Positions 9,208 to 16,739 of a stretch of DNA of 64,000 nt are shown one piece after another. Within the stretch, counting starts at the first letter, position 1. Each line of letters starts with the position of its first letter. This DNA comes from CBDANW01 sp965197825 (GTDB lineage: Bacteria > Acidobacteriota > Vicinamibacteria > Marinacidobacterales > DATDRI01). The notes below the pieces were generated by a model that was given only the letters and a program-made list of their open reading frames with translations, searched no databases and was not told the origin of the DNA. Location of the stretch: positions 1,612,001 through 1,676,000 of the forward strand of contig CBDANW010000002.1 in NCBI GenBank assembly GCA_965197825.1. Direction: 5' to 3'. Made by a program: the position numbers and the translations under genes.

Positions 9208-10906
9208 GCGACTCCAGCCGCACGGGCTCGCTCAACTCGTAGATCACCGGATACAAGAGATCCTTTCGTTTGTAGCTCACGCCTTGTGCGTCCAAGCGCA
9301 GGCCGACGCGTCGAGCCATCCGGAAACTGCGCGGAATGAGTGCGACCTGTTCTACTTCCGCGATCTGCTCTCGATAGGGTGGGTAACGCTCGGTTTGCTC
9401 CGGACCGAGCTCGGATGTCATGAGGATCCTGCCGTGAGATAGGAAATTGTACTTGTACGAGATGTAAAAGTCCGTGTAGGCGTACCGCACGTCCAGCTCT
9501 TCCAGCTCTCGCACGAACTGCCGATTCAACGCGTCACTCTTGACGGCGCGGATAACGTATAGCCCACTTCCATAGAGGTTGAGGGCGAGAATCGGGGCAG
9601 CGGCAACGACGGCGGCTATCCGTGAACGGCTGGCGAACCAGGCGATCGCGGATGCGACGAAAATGGGGATGACCGAATAGGCGAAGATCAAATAGCGCGG
9701 CTCCTCGCTGAGCCAACCAAACGTGCTCTGTGCGAAGACGAGGATGACCAGCAGTGCGAACAAAACGATCAGCGCTGCCGGGGTGACGCGACCGCGGGTC
9801 AGCTCGCGCAAGCGTTCACGCTCTCGAAAGGCGAAAACGAGTCCGCTGAGCGGCAAGACCAACATGAGAAGGAGGCGCAGCGGGGACGCCGGAGAGGGAG
9901 GAAGCTCCATGGGCCACCAGCCGGCCAGCACCGGAAGCGAGTCGGAAGCCACTCCGTAGAGCTGCGCGAGGGTTCTCGTCACACGCTCGCCCAGCGTGGA
10001 TGGATCGTGAGTCCACCAACGGAAGCTCTGCCCGCCTCGTGTGAGATTCCACAGAACGAGCGGCCAGCTGCCCAGCAAGAAACCGCCCAGAAAAACCGCG
10101 TTGCGAGGGACGACGCGCCGATTCCAGTCGACGGCGAAGAGCACGAGCACCGCGATCAGTAGGTAGTAGGTCGACAGAATATGTGCCCAGAACGCGAGTC
10201 CACCGAAGACACCCATCCAGAGCGCGTGTCTCATTCTTTTCTCAGGGTCGATGAGCATCCGCGCTCCCAGCGCCAGAACCGCGGTGCCGAAAGCCAGCAC
10301 CTCGACGTAGCTGCCGTCCGCCTTCACACCCCACGCAGTCAAGAAACCGGGCGACAACACGGCAAAGCCGGCAGCCAGGGTGGCTTCACTTCGTTTCAAG
10401 ATCGTTCGGGCGAACGCGAAGAGAGCCGCGACGAATCCGCCATAGAAGAGCACGCTGGCTGCCGCGAAGCTCTTCACGGGTTCGCCGCTCACTCGGGCGA
10501 GCAGCGCGCTCACGTGAGCCTTCAGGCTCCCGTCGTACGATTCGCCGTAGGCGAAGACGGGATGGTGCTTCCCCTCTGCGATGTGGAGCGACATCACGCC
10601 GTGGATGGCGGCATCGGAGCTCGGGATCCCATAGGCAACGGCAACGAGGGGAGCGCGGCTCAAGAGAGCGACGATGAAGAAGAGAAGTGCCAGGCGATTA
10701 TCCGCTCTCTCGCTGAAGAGCCGGGGGAATCCCTTCCGGTGCAAAAGAACACCCAGCGAGACGACGAAAACAAGACCCGGAACGAGCGTGGGAAAGGAGG
10801 GCAGACTCGCCCTGATGCCCGTATCGAACCAGAAAAGGCAGAAGACAACGTAGGAAACGACGGCGAGGACGGAGCTTCCTCGCACCCACGCGTCTTCTTT
10901 CCTCAT
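9200..10906 (-). CDS. GT39-like membrane glycosyltransferase
   Basis: The 568-residue protein has about 10-12 membrane segments. It resembles the ArnT/PMT superfamily of polyprenyl-phosphate sugar transferases. After the first segments a short loop with GIPSSDAAIHG resembles the first extracytoplasmic loop, where these enzymes carry their catalytic acid. The C-terminal 110 residues are soluble. The acceptor is not deducible. It follows a gene for another large membrane protein in the same direction, separated by the YkgJ gene on the opposite strand. Confidence 0.7.
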   Translation of the reverse strand: MRKEDAWVRGSSVLAVVSYVVFCLFWFDTGIRASLPSFPTLVPGLVFVVSLGVLLHRKGFPRLFSERADNRLALLFFIVALLSRAPLVAVAYGIPSSDAAIHGVMSLHIAEGKHHPVFAYGESYDGSLKAHVSALLARVSGEPVKSFAAASVLFYGGFVAALFAFARTILKRSEATLAAGFAVLSPGFLTAWGVKADGSYVEVLAFGTAVLALGARMLIDPEKRMRHALWMGVFGGLAFWAHILSTYYLLIAVLVLFAVDWNRRVVPRNAVFLGGFLLGSWPLVLWNLTRGGQSFRWWTHDPSTLGERVTRTLAQLYGVASDSLPVLAGWWPMELPPSPASPLRLLLMLVLPLSGLVFAFRERERLRELTRGRVTPAALIVLFALLVILVFAQSTFGWLSEEPRYLIFAYSVIPIFVASAIAWFASRSRIAAVVAAAPILALNLYGSGLYVIRAVKSDALNRQFVRELEELDVRYAYTDFYISYKYNFLSHGRILMTSELGPEQTERYPPYREQIAEVEQVALIPRSFRMARRVGLRLDAQGVSYKRKDLLYPVIYELSEPVRLESLR

Positions 10907-10971
10907 GAGACCACCATTTTCTATCCGCTCATCACTATTATCTAATAGCCTCTTCCGAGGAGGTGACCGGC

Positions 10972-11193
10972 ATGTCCTGGATTCCTATGATTCGAGAAAC
11001 AGAGGCGGAGGGAGGGCTTGCGGAGAGCTATCAACGTTACCGCCAACCTTCGGGGCGTGTGGACAACACCTTGCGGATCTATAGCCTCAACCCACCCTCG
11101 CTGCAAGGACACTACCAGCTTTATCGCCACCTCATGTGAGGCCCATCCGGTCTCACCCGCGTCGAGCGAGAGCATATCGAGCTCGAGCCCTGA
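10972..11193 (+). pseudogene. Relic of an AhpD/carboxymuconolactone decarboxylase-like peroxidase gene
   Basis: A strong GAGGAGGTGA site precedes an ATG at 10972. The first 55 codons carry the typical N-terminus of peroxidase-related AhpD-like enzymes, including GRVDNTLRIYSL and HYQLYRHLM. An in-frame TGA at 11137-11139 then interrupts, and the frame continues with GPSGLTRVEREHIE, exactly the next family motif, until a second TGA at 11191. The CxxC active site region is absent. The stop is not at the redox cysteine position, so selenocysteine recoding is unlikely. Confidence 0.7.
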
Positions 11194-11240
11194 TCTCCTG
11201 TTAATGAATGACCTCATGTTAATGACCTCATCTTGACCCC

Positions 11241-12125
11241 ATGAGGATCTTACTCTTGCTCAATCGCACGGCGGGAAGCGGGCGAGCCGTCCAGCAAACG
11301 CACCGTGCCACCCAGATTCTCCGCGAAGCAGGCGCGACGGTGTCCCTAGTCGAGACCCGCTCCGCTCCGCACCTCGCCGCGGAAGCCGAAGCGGCGGTCG
11401 CCGACCCACCGGACGCCCTGGGCGTCGTGGGCGGAGACGGCACGATCCACACCGTCGTGAACGGCCTCCTGCGCTCTCCCGGCGAAAAGCGACCACCGAT
11501 GGGAGTGGTCCCCTGCGGGAGGGGCAATGACTTCGCCCACACCATCGGCATCACGGATCTCGACACCGCCTGCGCTGCTCTCCTTGGGGGAGCGAGACGA
11601 CGCGTCGATTTGGGTCGGACCGAAGCGGGTGTCTTTCTCGGAGTCGCGGGAGCCGGGTTCGACTCCCAGGTGGCTCGACGAGCCCAGAGAGGCACCGCCT
11701 TGCTCTCCGGTGCGGCCGCCTACGTCTACTCCGTTCTTCGCACGCTGGCCGCTTTCGAGCCGGTGAACGCAAAGGTCACGTACCAAGATGGGAGTTACGA
11801 GGGACCGATCACGCTCGCCGCCGTCGGGAACACGGGCGTCTACGGTAGAGGCATGCGGATCGCACCGCTGGCCTTGATCGAGGATGGCCTGCTCGATCTC
11901 TGTTTAGTAAAAAGAGTGTCGCGCACGACGCTTCTGCGAATGCTGCCCCGGGTCTTCAGCGGGGGCCATCTGGACCACCCGCAGGTTTTCTATACCAAGA
12001 CCCAATGGGTGGGTATCGAGTCAACCGAACCGATGGAAGTTTTCGCCGACGGTGAGTTCATGCAGCAGGTTCCGGTGCGTATCGAAGTGCTACCCGCCGC
12101 GCTAGACATATTGGTTCCTGCCTAG
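11241..12125 (+). CDS. Diacylglycerol/lipid kinase (DagK/YegS family)
   Basis: The 294-residue cytosolic enzyme belongs to the DAGK catalytic-domain family that phosphorylates diacylglycerol or other lipids with ATP. The nucleotide-binding GGDGT motif is at residues 64-68, followed by PCGRGNDFAHTIG. The second domain carries GAGFDSQVARRA and the C-terminal beta sandwich with EVFADGEFMQQVP. Length is normal for the family. It stands alone after the AhpD-like relic and has no evident operon partner. The lipid substrate cannot be told from the sequence. Confidence 0.88.
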   Translation: MRILLLLNRTAGSGRAVQQTHRATQILREAGATVSLVETRSAPHLAAEAEAAVADPPDALGVVGGDGTIHTVVNGLLRSPGEKRPPMGVVPCGRGNDFAHTIGITDLDTACAALLGGARRRVDLGRTEAGVFLGVAGAGFDSQVARRAQRGTALLSGAAAYVYSVLRTLAAFEPVNAKVTYQDGSYEGPITLAAVGNTGVYGRGMRIAPLALIEDGLLDLCLVKRVSRTTLLRMLPRVFSGGHLDHPQVFYTKTQWVGIESTEPMEVFADGEFMQQVPVRIEVLPAALDILVPA

Positions 12126-12228
12126 CGCCCTTGGGCCCCCAGCCTTCGCTCGAAGCTTCGGCTGGTCCGCCGAAGTTCCCTTCGTTCGAAGCCGGACGAA
12201 GGCGGACACGGCACTAAGGCATACGATG
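12126..12228. repeat. GC-rich intergenic palindromes
   Basis: The gap between the convergent kinase and GT2 genes is a cluster of imperfect palindromes built from CTTCG/CGAAG. The clearest is CTTCGGC (12156-12162) pairing with GCCGAAG (12169-12175). It lacks a T-run, so it is probably an intergenic repeat, although it may also limit read-through. Confidence 0.4.
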
Positions 12229-13271
12229 TCAAGCCACGCACACGAAGTCCCGACCGTCGACCCATCCCGCCGCGGCCAGTTGCTCACGAATCTCCTCTCG
12301 CGCCGAGACGAAGCGCCGCTCCGATCCACGACTCAAAGCGCCCACCGCAACGAGCATGGGCGTCCCGTCGATTCGATCGAGCTCCGTCGCAGCAATCTCT
12401 GCCGCTCCGTGGATGCGCTTTCCAATCTTGCGCGGATCGATCTCGACGAAATGAGTCACGTCGATTCCCCGTTTCGCGAGCCTCCGAGCCCAGCCCTTTC
12501 CGACCGGTCCGGAGCCCCAGATCGCCACCGCCCGCCGCTCGGCTAGAAACGTCTCCAAGAGAAAATGCTCTTTGAGCCTGACGAAGCTCTCGTCGCTGAA
12601 TCTTGGATCGACTCGGCTCGCTCTTTTCGGCCAGTCCCTCCACAGCAAGAGCTCTTGGGGAGTCTTAGCGAAGCGCACGCCCGCTCGCGCCATCCTCATC
12701 CACAAATCGTAGTCCTCGGGCCATCCCATCTCCCTGTAGCCACCGACGCGGTCCAGGCACTCCCGCCGCATCATCACCGACGGATGAGGCAAAGGACTCT
12801 CTACGAACAGATCCTTCGCCATCTGATCGTGGGTCAGAAGCCCGTTCACCCAGCTCTCGTAACGAAGCAGGCCGTCGGTCAACCCTTCACGAGGGAACAA
12901 CCGAACCTGCGAGGCGACGAGCCGATCTCGGGATGATCGCGAAGAAAGTCGACCTGCACCGCCAAACGCTCCGGTCGGCAGATATCGTCCGCATCCATCC
13001 TCGCGACGAGCGGGGCTCGTGCCTTTCCGGTCGCGGTGCGGAGTGCGGTGGCCACCCCGCGGTGGCTTTGTCCGAAAACGCGTAGGCGCGAGTCGGATTC
13101 CCCAGCCTTTTCGAGAAGCCGACCGGTCGCGTCTTCCGAGCCGTCATCGACGGCGACGATTTCGAATCGATCGAGACTCTGCTCGAGCAGACTTTCGAGG
13201 CATGCGGGTAGATACGCCGCGGCGTTGAAGCAAGGAAGCAGGACGCTGACCTCGGGTTCCCGGTTGGTCAT
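12229..13271 (-). pseudogene. GT2 glycosyltransferase with C-terminal nucleotide-binding-like domain, split by a frameshift
   Basis: The first frame from ATG 13271 carries the GT-A fold: VSVLLPCFNAAAYLPACL, VDDGSEDATG and ARMDADDICRPERL with the metal-binding DxD. It runs into wrong-frame sequence after HPEIG. The correct continuation (ASQVRLFPREGL) is one base away, at about 12916-12923. It then runs intact to 12229 and includes the family motifs HPSVMMRRE and WPEDYDLWMRMA. A single missing base explains the break. Joined, the product is about 345 residues. Its last 110 residues contain AIWGSGPVGKGWARRL, a glycine-rich loop like that of a Rossmann domain, an unusual appendage. Whether the break is real or an assembly error cannot be decided here. 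Confidence 0.75.
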
Positions 13272-13333
13272 GTTGGGTCGGTGATATCATAGCCGCCTAT
13301 AACGGCGTCGAAGGAAGTTCGCTCCATCTAAGC

Positions 13334-13341
13334 CGACGTCT
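13334..13341. repeat. Left target-site duplication
   Basis: CGACGTCT immediately precedes the left inverted repeat and is repeated directly after the right one at 16273-16280. Confidence 0.85.
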
Positions 13342-13360
13342 GGTAGTGCGTCACTTTGAA
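13342..13360. repeat. Left terminal inverted repeat
   Basis: Nineteen bases match the right end (16254-16272) in inverted orientation at 18 positions. Confidence 0.85.
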
Positions 13361-13385
13361 AATCTAGCCCGTGCATTTGGGCCGG

Positions 13386-13403
13386 TCTAAGCATATGCTT
13401 AGA
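13386..13403. promoter_or_regulatory. 18-bp perfect palindrome before the first passenger gene, possible operator
   Basis: TCTAAGCATATGCTTAGA ends three bases before the ATG at 13407. Its first ten bases recur exactly at 15366-15375, inside the transposase promoter. A passenger encodes an XRE-type DNA-binding protein, so a shared operator is plausible. Confidence 0.45.
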
Positions 13404-13406
13404 GGT

Positions 13407-13655
13407 ATGGCAAAGAAGAAGGTCAAGCGTCCAGCCGATGTCGTCGGAAACGCGGTCCACGTCATGCAGATTGCAACTGGCGAAATCGAAGAAGAAGAGA
13501 AAGACCCTGCTGCCATCGCCAGAGGTGAGAAGGGCGGGAAGGTACGGGCCTCCAAGCTGTCGCCCCGGAAGCGCAGAGAGATCGCCCAAAAGGCAGCGAA
13601 GGCCCGATGGGAAAAGGGTCAGTCTTCTTCGTCGGCGTCTTCCCCGTCCAAATGA
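13407..13655 (+). CDS. Small basic KGG-motif protein (transposon passenger)
   Basis: The 82-residue product starts MAKKKVKRPADVVGNAVHVM and has an acidic stretch (EIEEEEKD). It then has GEKGGKVRASKLSPRKRREI and AQKAAKARWEKG, the pattern of small histone-H1-like/KGG proteins often carried on mobile elements. A nucleic-acid-binding role is likely from its charge, but nothing more specific is visible. The ATG at 13407 follows AGAGG closely. The 3' end overlaps the convergent 178-residue gene by 37 bases. Confidence 0.6.
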   Translation: MAKKKVKRPADVVGNAVHVMQIATGEIEEEEKDPAAIARGEKGGKVRASKLSPRKRREIAQKAAKARWEKGQSSSSASSPSK

Positions 13656-14155
13656 TCCGGCCTTTCGTCGAGATACACTGACGGCTGTCTCAACTCTTCC
13701 AAATCCGCATTGAAGTTGTAATCGTAGGACTCCAGCGTCGCATCGTAGATGTTGTTGTCGTTGTAAGAGCCGAAATCGATTGCATGCTGCTTACAATCGG
13801 ACCGGATGCCATCCCTGCGTTGGGTAAGCGATATTCTCATCGCTTCAGGCAGCGCAATCAGGATGTTGTGATACGTCGCATGGCGCGTTCCGTCAGACTT
13901 GGTTTCCACGACGGGGTGATTGACGCGCACGTCCCGACCTTGAGGGTCCGTATATCGTTCCGCCCTTAGAGCGCGAGCGATCTTGCGACTCAGCGCACGT
14001 CTAGGATCGACTTGCTCAGGCACATACCTGCGTTCTTCGAGAAGCCATCCGGCCACATCGTCCGGGTCGGCGTAATCGACCCCATGGATTTCCTTGTACT
14101 TCTCTACCAAGAACAACATCTGACGTTCATGCGTTTCCGTCTTCGTCTTAGCCAT
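13619..14155 (-). CDS. Hypothetical 178-residue protein downstream of the XRE/ImmA gene
   Basis: I do not recognise this protein. It is soluble, charged and ends in a very acidic tail (LDGEDADEED). Its start lies only 14 bases after the stop of the XRE/ImmA-IrrE gene, so the two are very probably co-transcribed. The pairing of a regulator-protease with a small unknown protein resembles two-gene toxin-antitoxin or lysogeny-control modules, but no toxin motif is visible here. Confidence 0.6.
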   Translation of the reverse strand: MAKTKTETHERQMLFLVEKYKEIHGVDYADPDDVAGWLLEERRYVPEQVDPRRALSRKIARALRAERYTDPQGRDVRVNHPVVETKSDGTRHATYHNILIALPEAMRISLTQRRDGIRSDCKQHAIDFGSYNDNNIYDATLESYDYNFNADLEELRQPSVYLDERPDHLDGEDADEED

Positions 14156-14169
14156 ACTGTTTCATTACC

Positions 14170-15294
14170 TCATGTCGAAAGTTCAACCGTTCTTCCCCAG
14201 CCATCTGTCAGCGCCGTATCAGTCACGACCGATCGGATCTTCGCAAACATCTCGCGATTCGCGTGGTAGCCGATCTCTCGCCGTTTCTGTAACTGTCCAA
14301 CAACGATGGCGGGATGAATTTTGACTCGATGCGAAAACTGAATGATCCGCTGTTTCGAATAAAGGGGTCCTACTCGCCGAATGAACGACTCGATTTCTCG
14401 ATGAGGAATAAGAGCATCGGAGGCGGCCTTGTTTGCACGAGCCTCCATATCGTTCTGTACAAGAACTGGCATTTCATGCTCTCCACCAACGAGATCAGTA
14501 TCTACCGAGGCCGTGTCACGGTGTCGGACGTGCATCAATTCGTGCATCACGGTGAACCAGAAAGAGTCGTTGCGGTCAAAGCGGATAGAGACAGCAATGA
14601 CTGGCGACGTTTCATCAAGCCAGAACATTGCTCCATCGATCTTGCATCCCGGCAATGGCTCTACCACAACGAACCTTATTCCGTACTTGGACAACACCTT
14701 CGGAACATCGGCTGCCTCTTTCGGAAACGCCGCGAGGATTCGAAGTTCTTCTATTGCGCCCTTCAATCGAGATCGCTTGAACTGCTGCACTACAAGCGCA
14801 GCAGCGAGCCTCTTGGCATGGAAACACCACGCACGCTCAGCGGCGTTGAGACCGGTCAGCGGCGACGGAGCTCGCAGGGCGACCGGGAAGATCAAGTCGG
14901 ACTCTAGGGAATCCACCGCAAAGAATCGTTGCAGTTCGGATTCGACGGGAGATCGCTCGTCAATCCATCCACGCCTCTGCATGTCACGAACAGGCGCAAT
15001 CTCGTACAGGCGTGCTTTCTTCTCAACGTCTGACGTGTCGCTACGATCCGTTGTAGCCAGCCGATAAAGGTAGTCCCACTTGAGCCACTCTTCTGGGGAA
15101 TTGCCAAAGGCGGCTGCCAGCGAAACGGCCATGTCCGGCGTGACGCTGGAGTTGCCGATGGACACGTTGTTAATGGTCTTCCTGGATCTCCCGGTGATGG
15201 CAGCCAGCTCTTCCTGAGTCCAGCCACGCTCCTTGAGTTTCTCCTTCAGGATCTCTCCAGGGTGCAGCGGCGACGTATTGAACAATTCGGCCAT
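14170..15294 (-). CDS. XRE-family HTH / ImmA-IrrE metallopeptidase fusion
   Basis: Residues 8-75 form a HigA-like helix-turn-helix (HPGEILKEKLKERGWTQEEL, then ITGRSRKTINN). The C-terminal half is an ImmA/IrrE-type domain with the zinc motif HELMH at 251-255 inside VMHELMHVRHRD. Relatives cleave or release phage-type and stress-type repressors, or act as antitoxin-like regulators. Its promoter TATAAT (15301-15306) is 6 bases before the ATG, pointing to a leaderless mRNA, and it diverges from the transposase promoter. It probably controls the element's own genes through the TCTAAGCATA sites; this last step is inference. Confidence 0.85.
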   Translation of the reverse strand: MAELFNTSPLHPGEILKEKLKERGWTQEELAAITGRSRKTINNVSIGNSSVTPDMAVSLAAAFGNSPEEWLKWDYLYRLATTDRSDTSDVEKKARLYEIAPVRDMQRRGWIDERSPVESELQRFFAVDSLESDLIFPVALRAPSPLTGLNAAERAWCFHAKRLAAALVVQQFKRSRLKGAIEELRILAAFPKEAADVPKVLSKYGIRFVVVEPLPGCKIDGAMFWLDETSPVIAVSIRFDRNDSFWFTVMHELMHVRHRDTASVDTDLVGGEHEMPVLVQNDMEARANKAASDALIPHREIESFIRRVGPLYSKQRIIQFSHRVKIHPAIVVGQLQKRREIGYHANREMFAKIRSVVTDTALTDGWGRTVELST

Positions 15295-15300
15295 ATGGAT

Positions 15301-15306
15301 ATTATA
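15301..15306 (-). promoter_or_regulatory. -10 box of the XRE/ImmA gene
   Basis: On the minus strand TATAAT is followed by six bases and then the ATG at 15294. A weak TTCCCT lies 17 bases upstream. Confidence 0.5.
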
Positions 15307-15348
15307 CGGTAAGAAAGAGAAGAAGGGAAGCCCATCTTCTCTTTTTTA

Positions 15349-15377
15349 TTGACAAAGAGGGCATGTCTAAGCATAAT
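15349..15377 (+). promoter_or_regulatory. Strong transposase promoter
   Basis: TTGACA (15349-15354), a 17-base spacer and CATAAT (15372-15377) match the sigma-70 consensus at 11 of 12 positions. The -10 box ends 7 bases before the ATG at 15385, so the transcript would be leaderless. The TCTAAGCATA motif overlaps the spacer and -10. Confidence 0.65.
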
Positions 15378-15384
15378 GTATATT

Positions 15385-16263
15385 ATGAATAGACTGAACA
15401 TCAAGACCCGGGCTCAAATCCTCCACCTGCTCTGCGAGGGAAGCTCCATGCGCTCCGTTTCCAGAATAGCGGACGTGTCGTTCAATACCGTCAAGAAGAT
15501 CCTGATAGACGCGGGCCGGGCTTGCTCTAAATTCCATGATGAGAAGGTTCAGAACGTCAAAGCTCGTAGGGTGCAATGTGATGAGATTTGGAGCTTCACC
15601 TACGCCAAGCAGAAGAACGTAGAACGGGCGAAGTCGGCTCCGGGCGATGCTGGCGATACCTGGACATGGACAGCCATTGACGCTGACTCCAAGCTGATCG
15701 TCTCCTGGCTCGTTGGTGGGCGCGACGCCGGATACGCCACCGAGTTCATGCAGGACCTGGCCGGTCGTCTTGCCAACCGCGTGCAACTCACGAGCGACGG
15801 CCTCAGGGTGTACCTGAACGCTGTCGAGGATGCGTTCGGTGCGGATATCGACTACGCCATGCTGATCAAACATTACAACAACGCGCCGGAGGGCCAGCGG
15901 CGGTACAGCCCGGCCGTCTGCACCGGAGCGACGCGGATGAGCGTTACCGGCGACCCCGACGAGGACTACATCAGCACCTCCTACGTCGAGCGGCAGAATC
16001 TCACGATGCGTATGCACATGCGTCGGTTCACTCGCCTGACGAATGGATTCTCGAAGAAGTTCGAGCACCACATGTACATGGTGGCGCTCTACACAGTGTT
16101 CTACAACTTCATCAAGGTCCACAAGACGCTCCGCGTTACCCCTGCGATGGAAGCCGGATTGACCGACCGAGTATGGACATTTGGGGACATCGTGGAGCAA
16201 ATGGACAAGGACGCGCCGGAACAGGGACCGCGCGGACCTTATAACAAACGGAATTCAAAGTGA
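15385..16263 (+). CDS. IS1-family-like DDE transposase
   Basis: The 292-residue protein has an N-terminal HTH (about residues 10-45) with TRAQILHLLCEGSSMRSVSR, followed by a DDE catalytic core. D66 lies in QCDEIWSF, D138 in QLTSDGLRVY and E202 in STSYVERQNLTMRM. The single ORF needs no frameshift, unlike classical IS1 InsAB'. The start ATG at 15385 fits the promoter and family N-termini; an earlier in-frame start would precede the -10 box. The stop falls inside the right inverted repeat. Confidence 0.88.
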   Translation: MNRLNIKTRAQILHLLCEGSSMRSVSRIADVSFNTVKKILIDAGRACSKFHDEKVQNVKARRVQCDEIWSFTYAKQKNVERAKSAPGDAGDTWTWTAIDADSKLIVSWLVGGRDAGYATEFMQDLAGRLANRVQLTSDGLRVYLNAVEDAFGADIDYAMLIKHYNNAPEGQRRYSPAVCTGATRMSVTGDPDEDYISTSYVERQNLTMRMHMRRFTRLTNGFSKKFEHHMYMVALYTVFYNFIKVHKTLRVTPAMEAGLTDRVWTFGDIVEQMDKDAPEQGPRGPYNKRNSK

Positions 16264-16272
16264 TGCACTACC
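16254..16272. repeat. Right terminal inverted repeat
   Basis: Inverted copy of 13342-13360 with one mismatch. The transposase stop codon (16261-16263) lies inside it. Confidence 0.85.
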
Positions 16273-16280
16273 CGACGTCT
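16273..16280. repeat. Right target-site duplication
   Basis: CGACGTCT, identical to 13334-13341. From here the phzF reading frame continues. Confidence 0.85.
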
Positions 16281-16739
16281 TCACCGACCGCGCCTTAGCG
16301 GGCAACCCCCTAGTGTCGTTCCCGATGGGTCCGGCCTCACAACCGAGGAAATGCAGGCCCTTGCCCGGGAGATGAACCTAGTGGCCTACCTCGTCCGTCA
16401 CGGGATCATGGAAGCCAGCCCGACCACCCATCTGATCGTCGAGCAGGGATACGAGATGGGGCGCCCCAGTACGATCTACGTCGAGGTCGACAAGGGTCCC
16501 GACGGCGGCCCTGCCGAGATTCGGGTGGGAGGCCAGGCGGTCGAGGTGGCCGAGGGTATCCTCAAATTTTAGAATGTTTTACGCGATCACGATCGCGGTG
16601 AGGAGTCCATTTGCCAAGCGCCTCTCGATCATCTAATCTGGGCCAACAGGGGGGAGCTGACTCCTTGTCGAATCGGTGTGCCGAGTCACCGAACGAGCCT
16701 ACGTCGTAAGCTTGACCAGGATTTTGGAATCGAGCCCCT

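Larger units (their letters stand above)
13342..16272 (+). mobile_element. IS1-like transposon with passenger genes, 2,931 bp
   Basis: The element starts GGTAGTGCGTCACTTTGAA (13342-13360). It ends with the inverse of the same 19 bases with one mismatch (16254-16272). It is flanked by the 8-bp direct repeat CGACGTCT, and 8-9 bp duplications are what IS1-family transposases make. It encodes an IS1-type DDE transposase at its right end. Three passenger genes fill its left two thirds: a KGG-rich basic protein, a 178-residue unknown and an XRE/ImmA-IrrE protein. The ends and duplication are complete and the transposase is intact, so the element may still be mobile. Confidence 0.85.
13299..16572 (+). 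pseudogene. phzF: phzF-family relic interrupted by the IS1-like transposon
   Basis: Right of the transposon the frame reads DVFTDRALAGNPLVSFP, the PhzF N-terminal signature. A one-base shift then gives DGSGLTTEEMQALAREMNL. This joins directly to the C-terminal part (VAYLVRHGIMEAS, then HLIVEQGYEMGRPS, ending AVEVAEGILKF at 16572), so about 170 central codons are missing. Left of the transposon (13299-13341) the N-terminus can be read as ATA-ACG...ATC-TAA-GCC-GAC-GTC, that is a lost start codon and a glutamine-to-stop change. Removing the element and one target copy restores the reading frame across the junction. Dead gene; the insertion may be old or may have hit an already dead gene. Confidence 0.75.

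Noticed and set aside
11137..11139. Selenocysteine codon in the AhpD-like gene
   Set aside because: The TGA is not at a redox-active cysteine position, and the gene ends prematurely soon after.
12126..12228. Rho-independent terminator between the lipid kinase and GT2 genes
   Set aside because: The stems are GC-rich but no T-run follows on either strand.
13334..13361. A 26-bp inverted end including GACGTC as part of the transposon terminus
   Set aside because: GACGTC is itself palindromic. Placing the boundary at GGTAGTGC gives an exact 8-bp direct repeat and IS1-like ends, which explains the data better.
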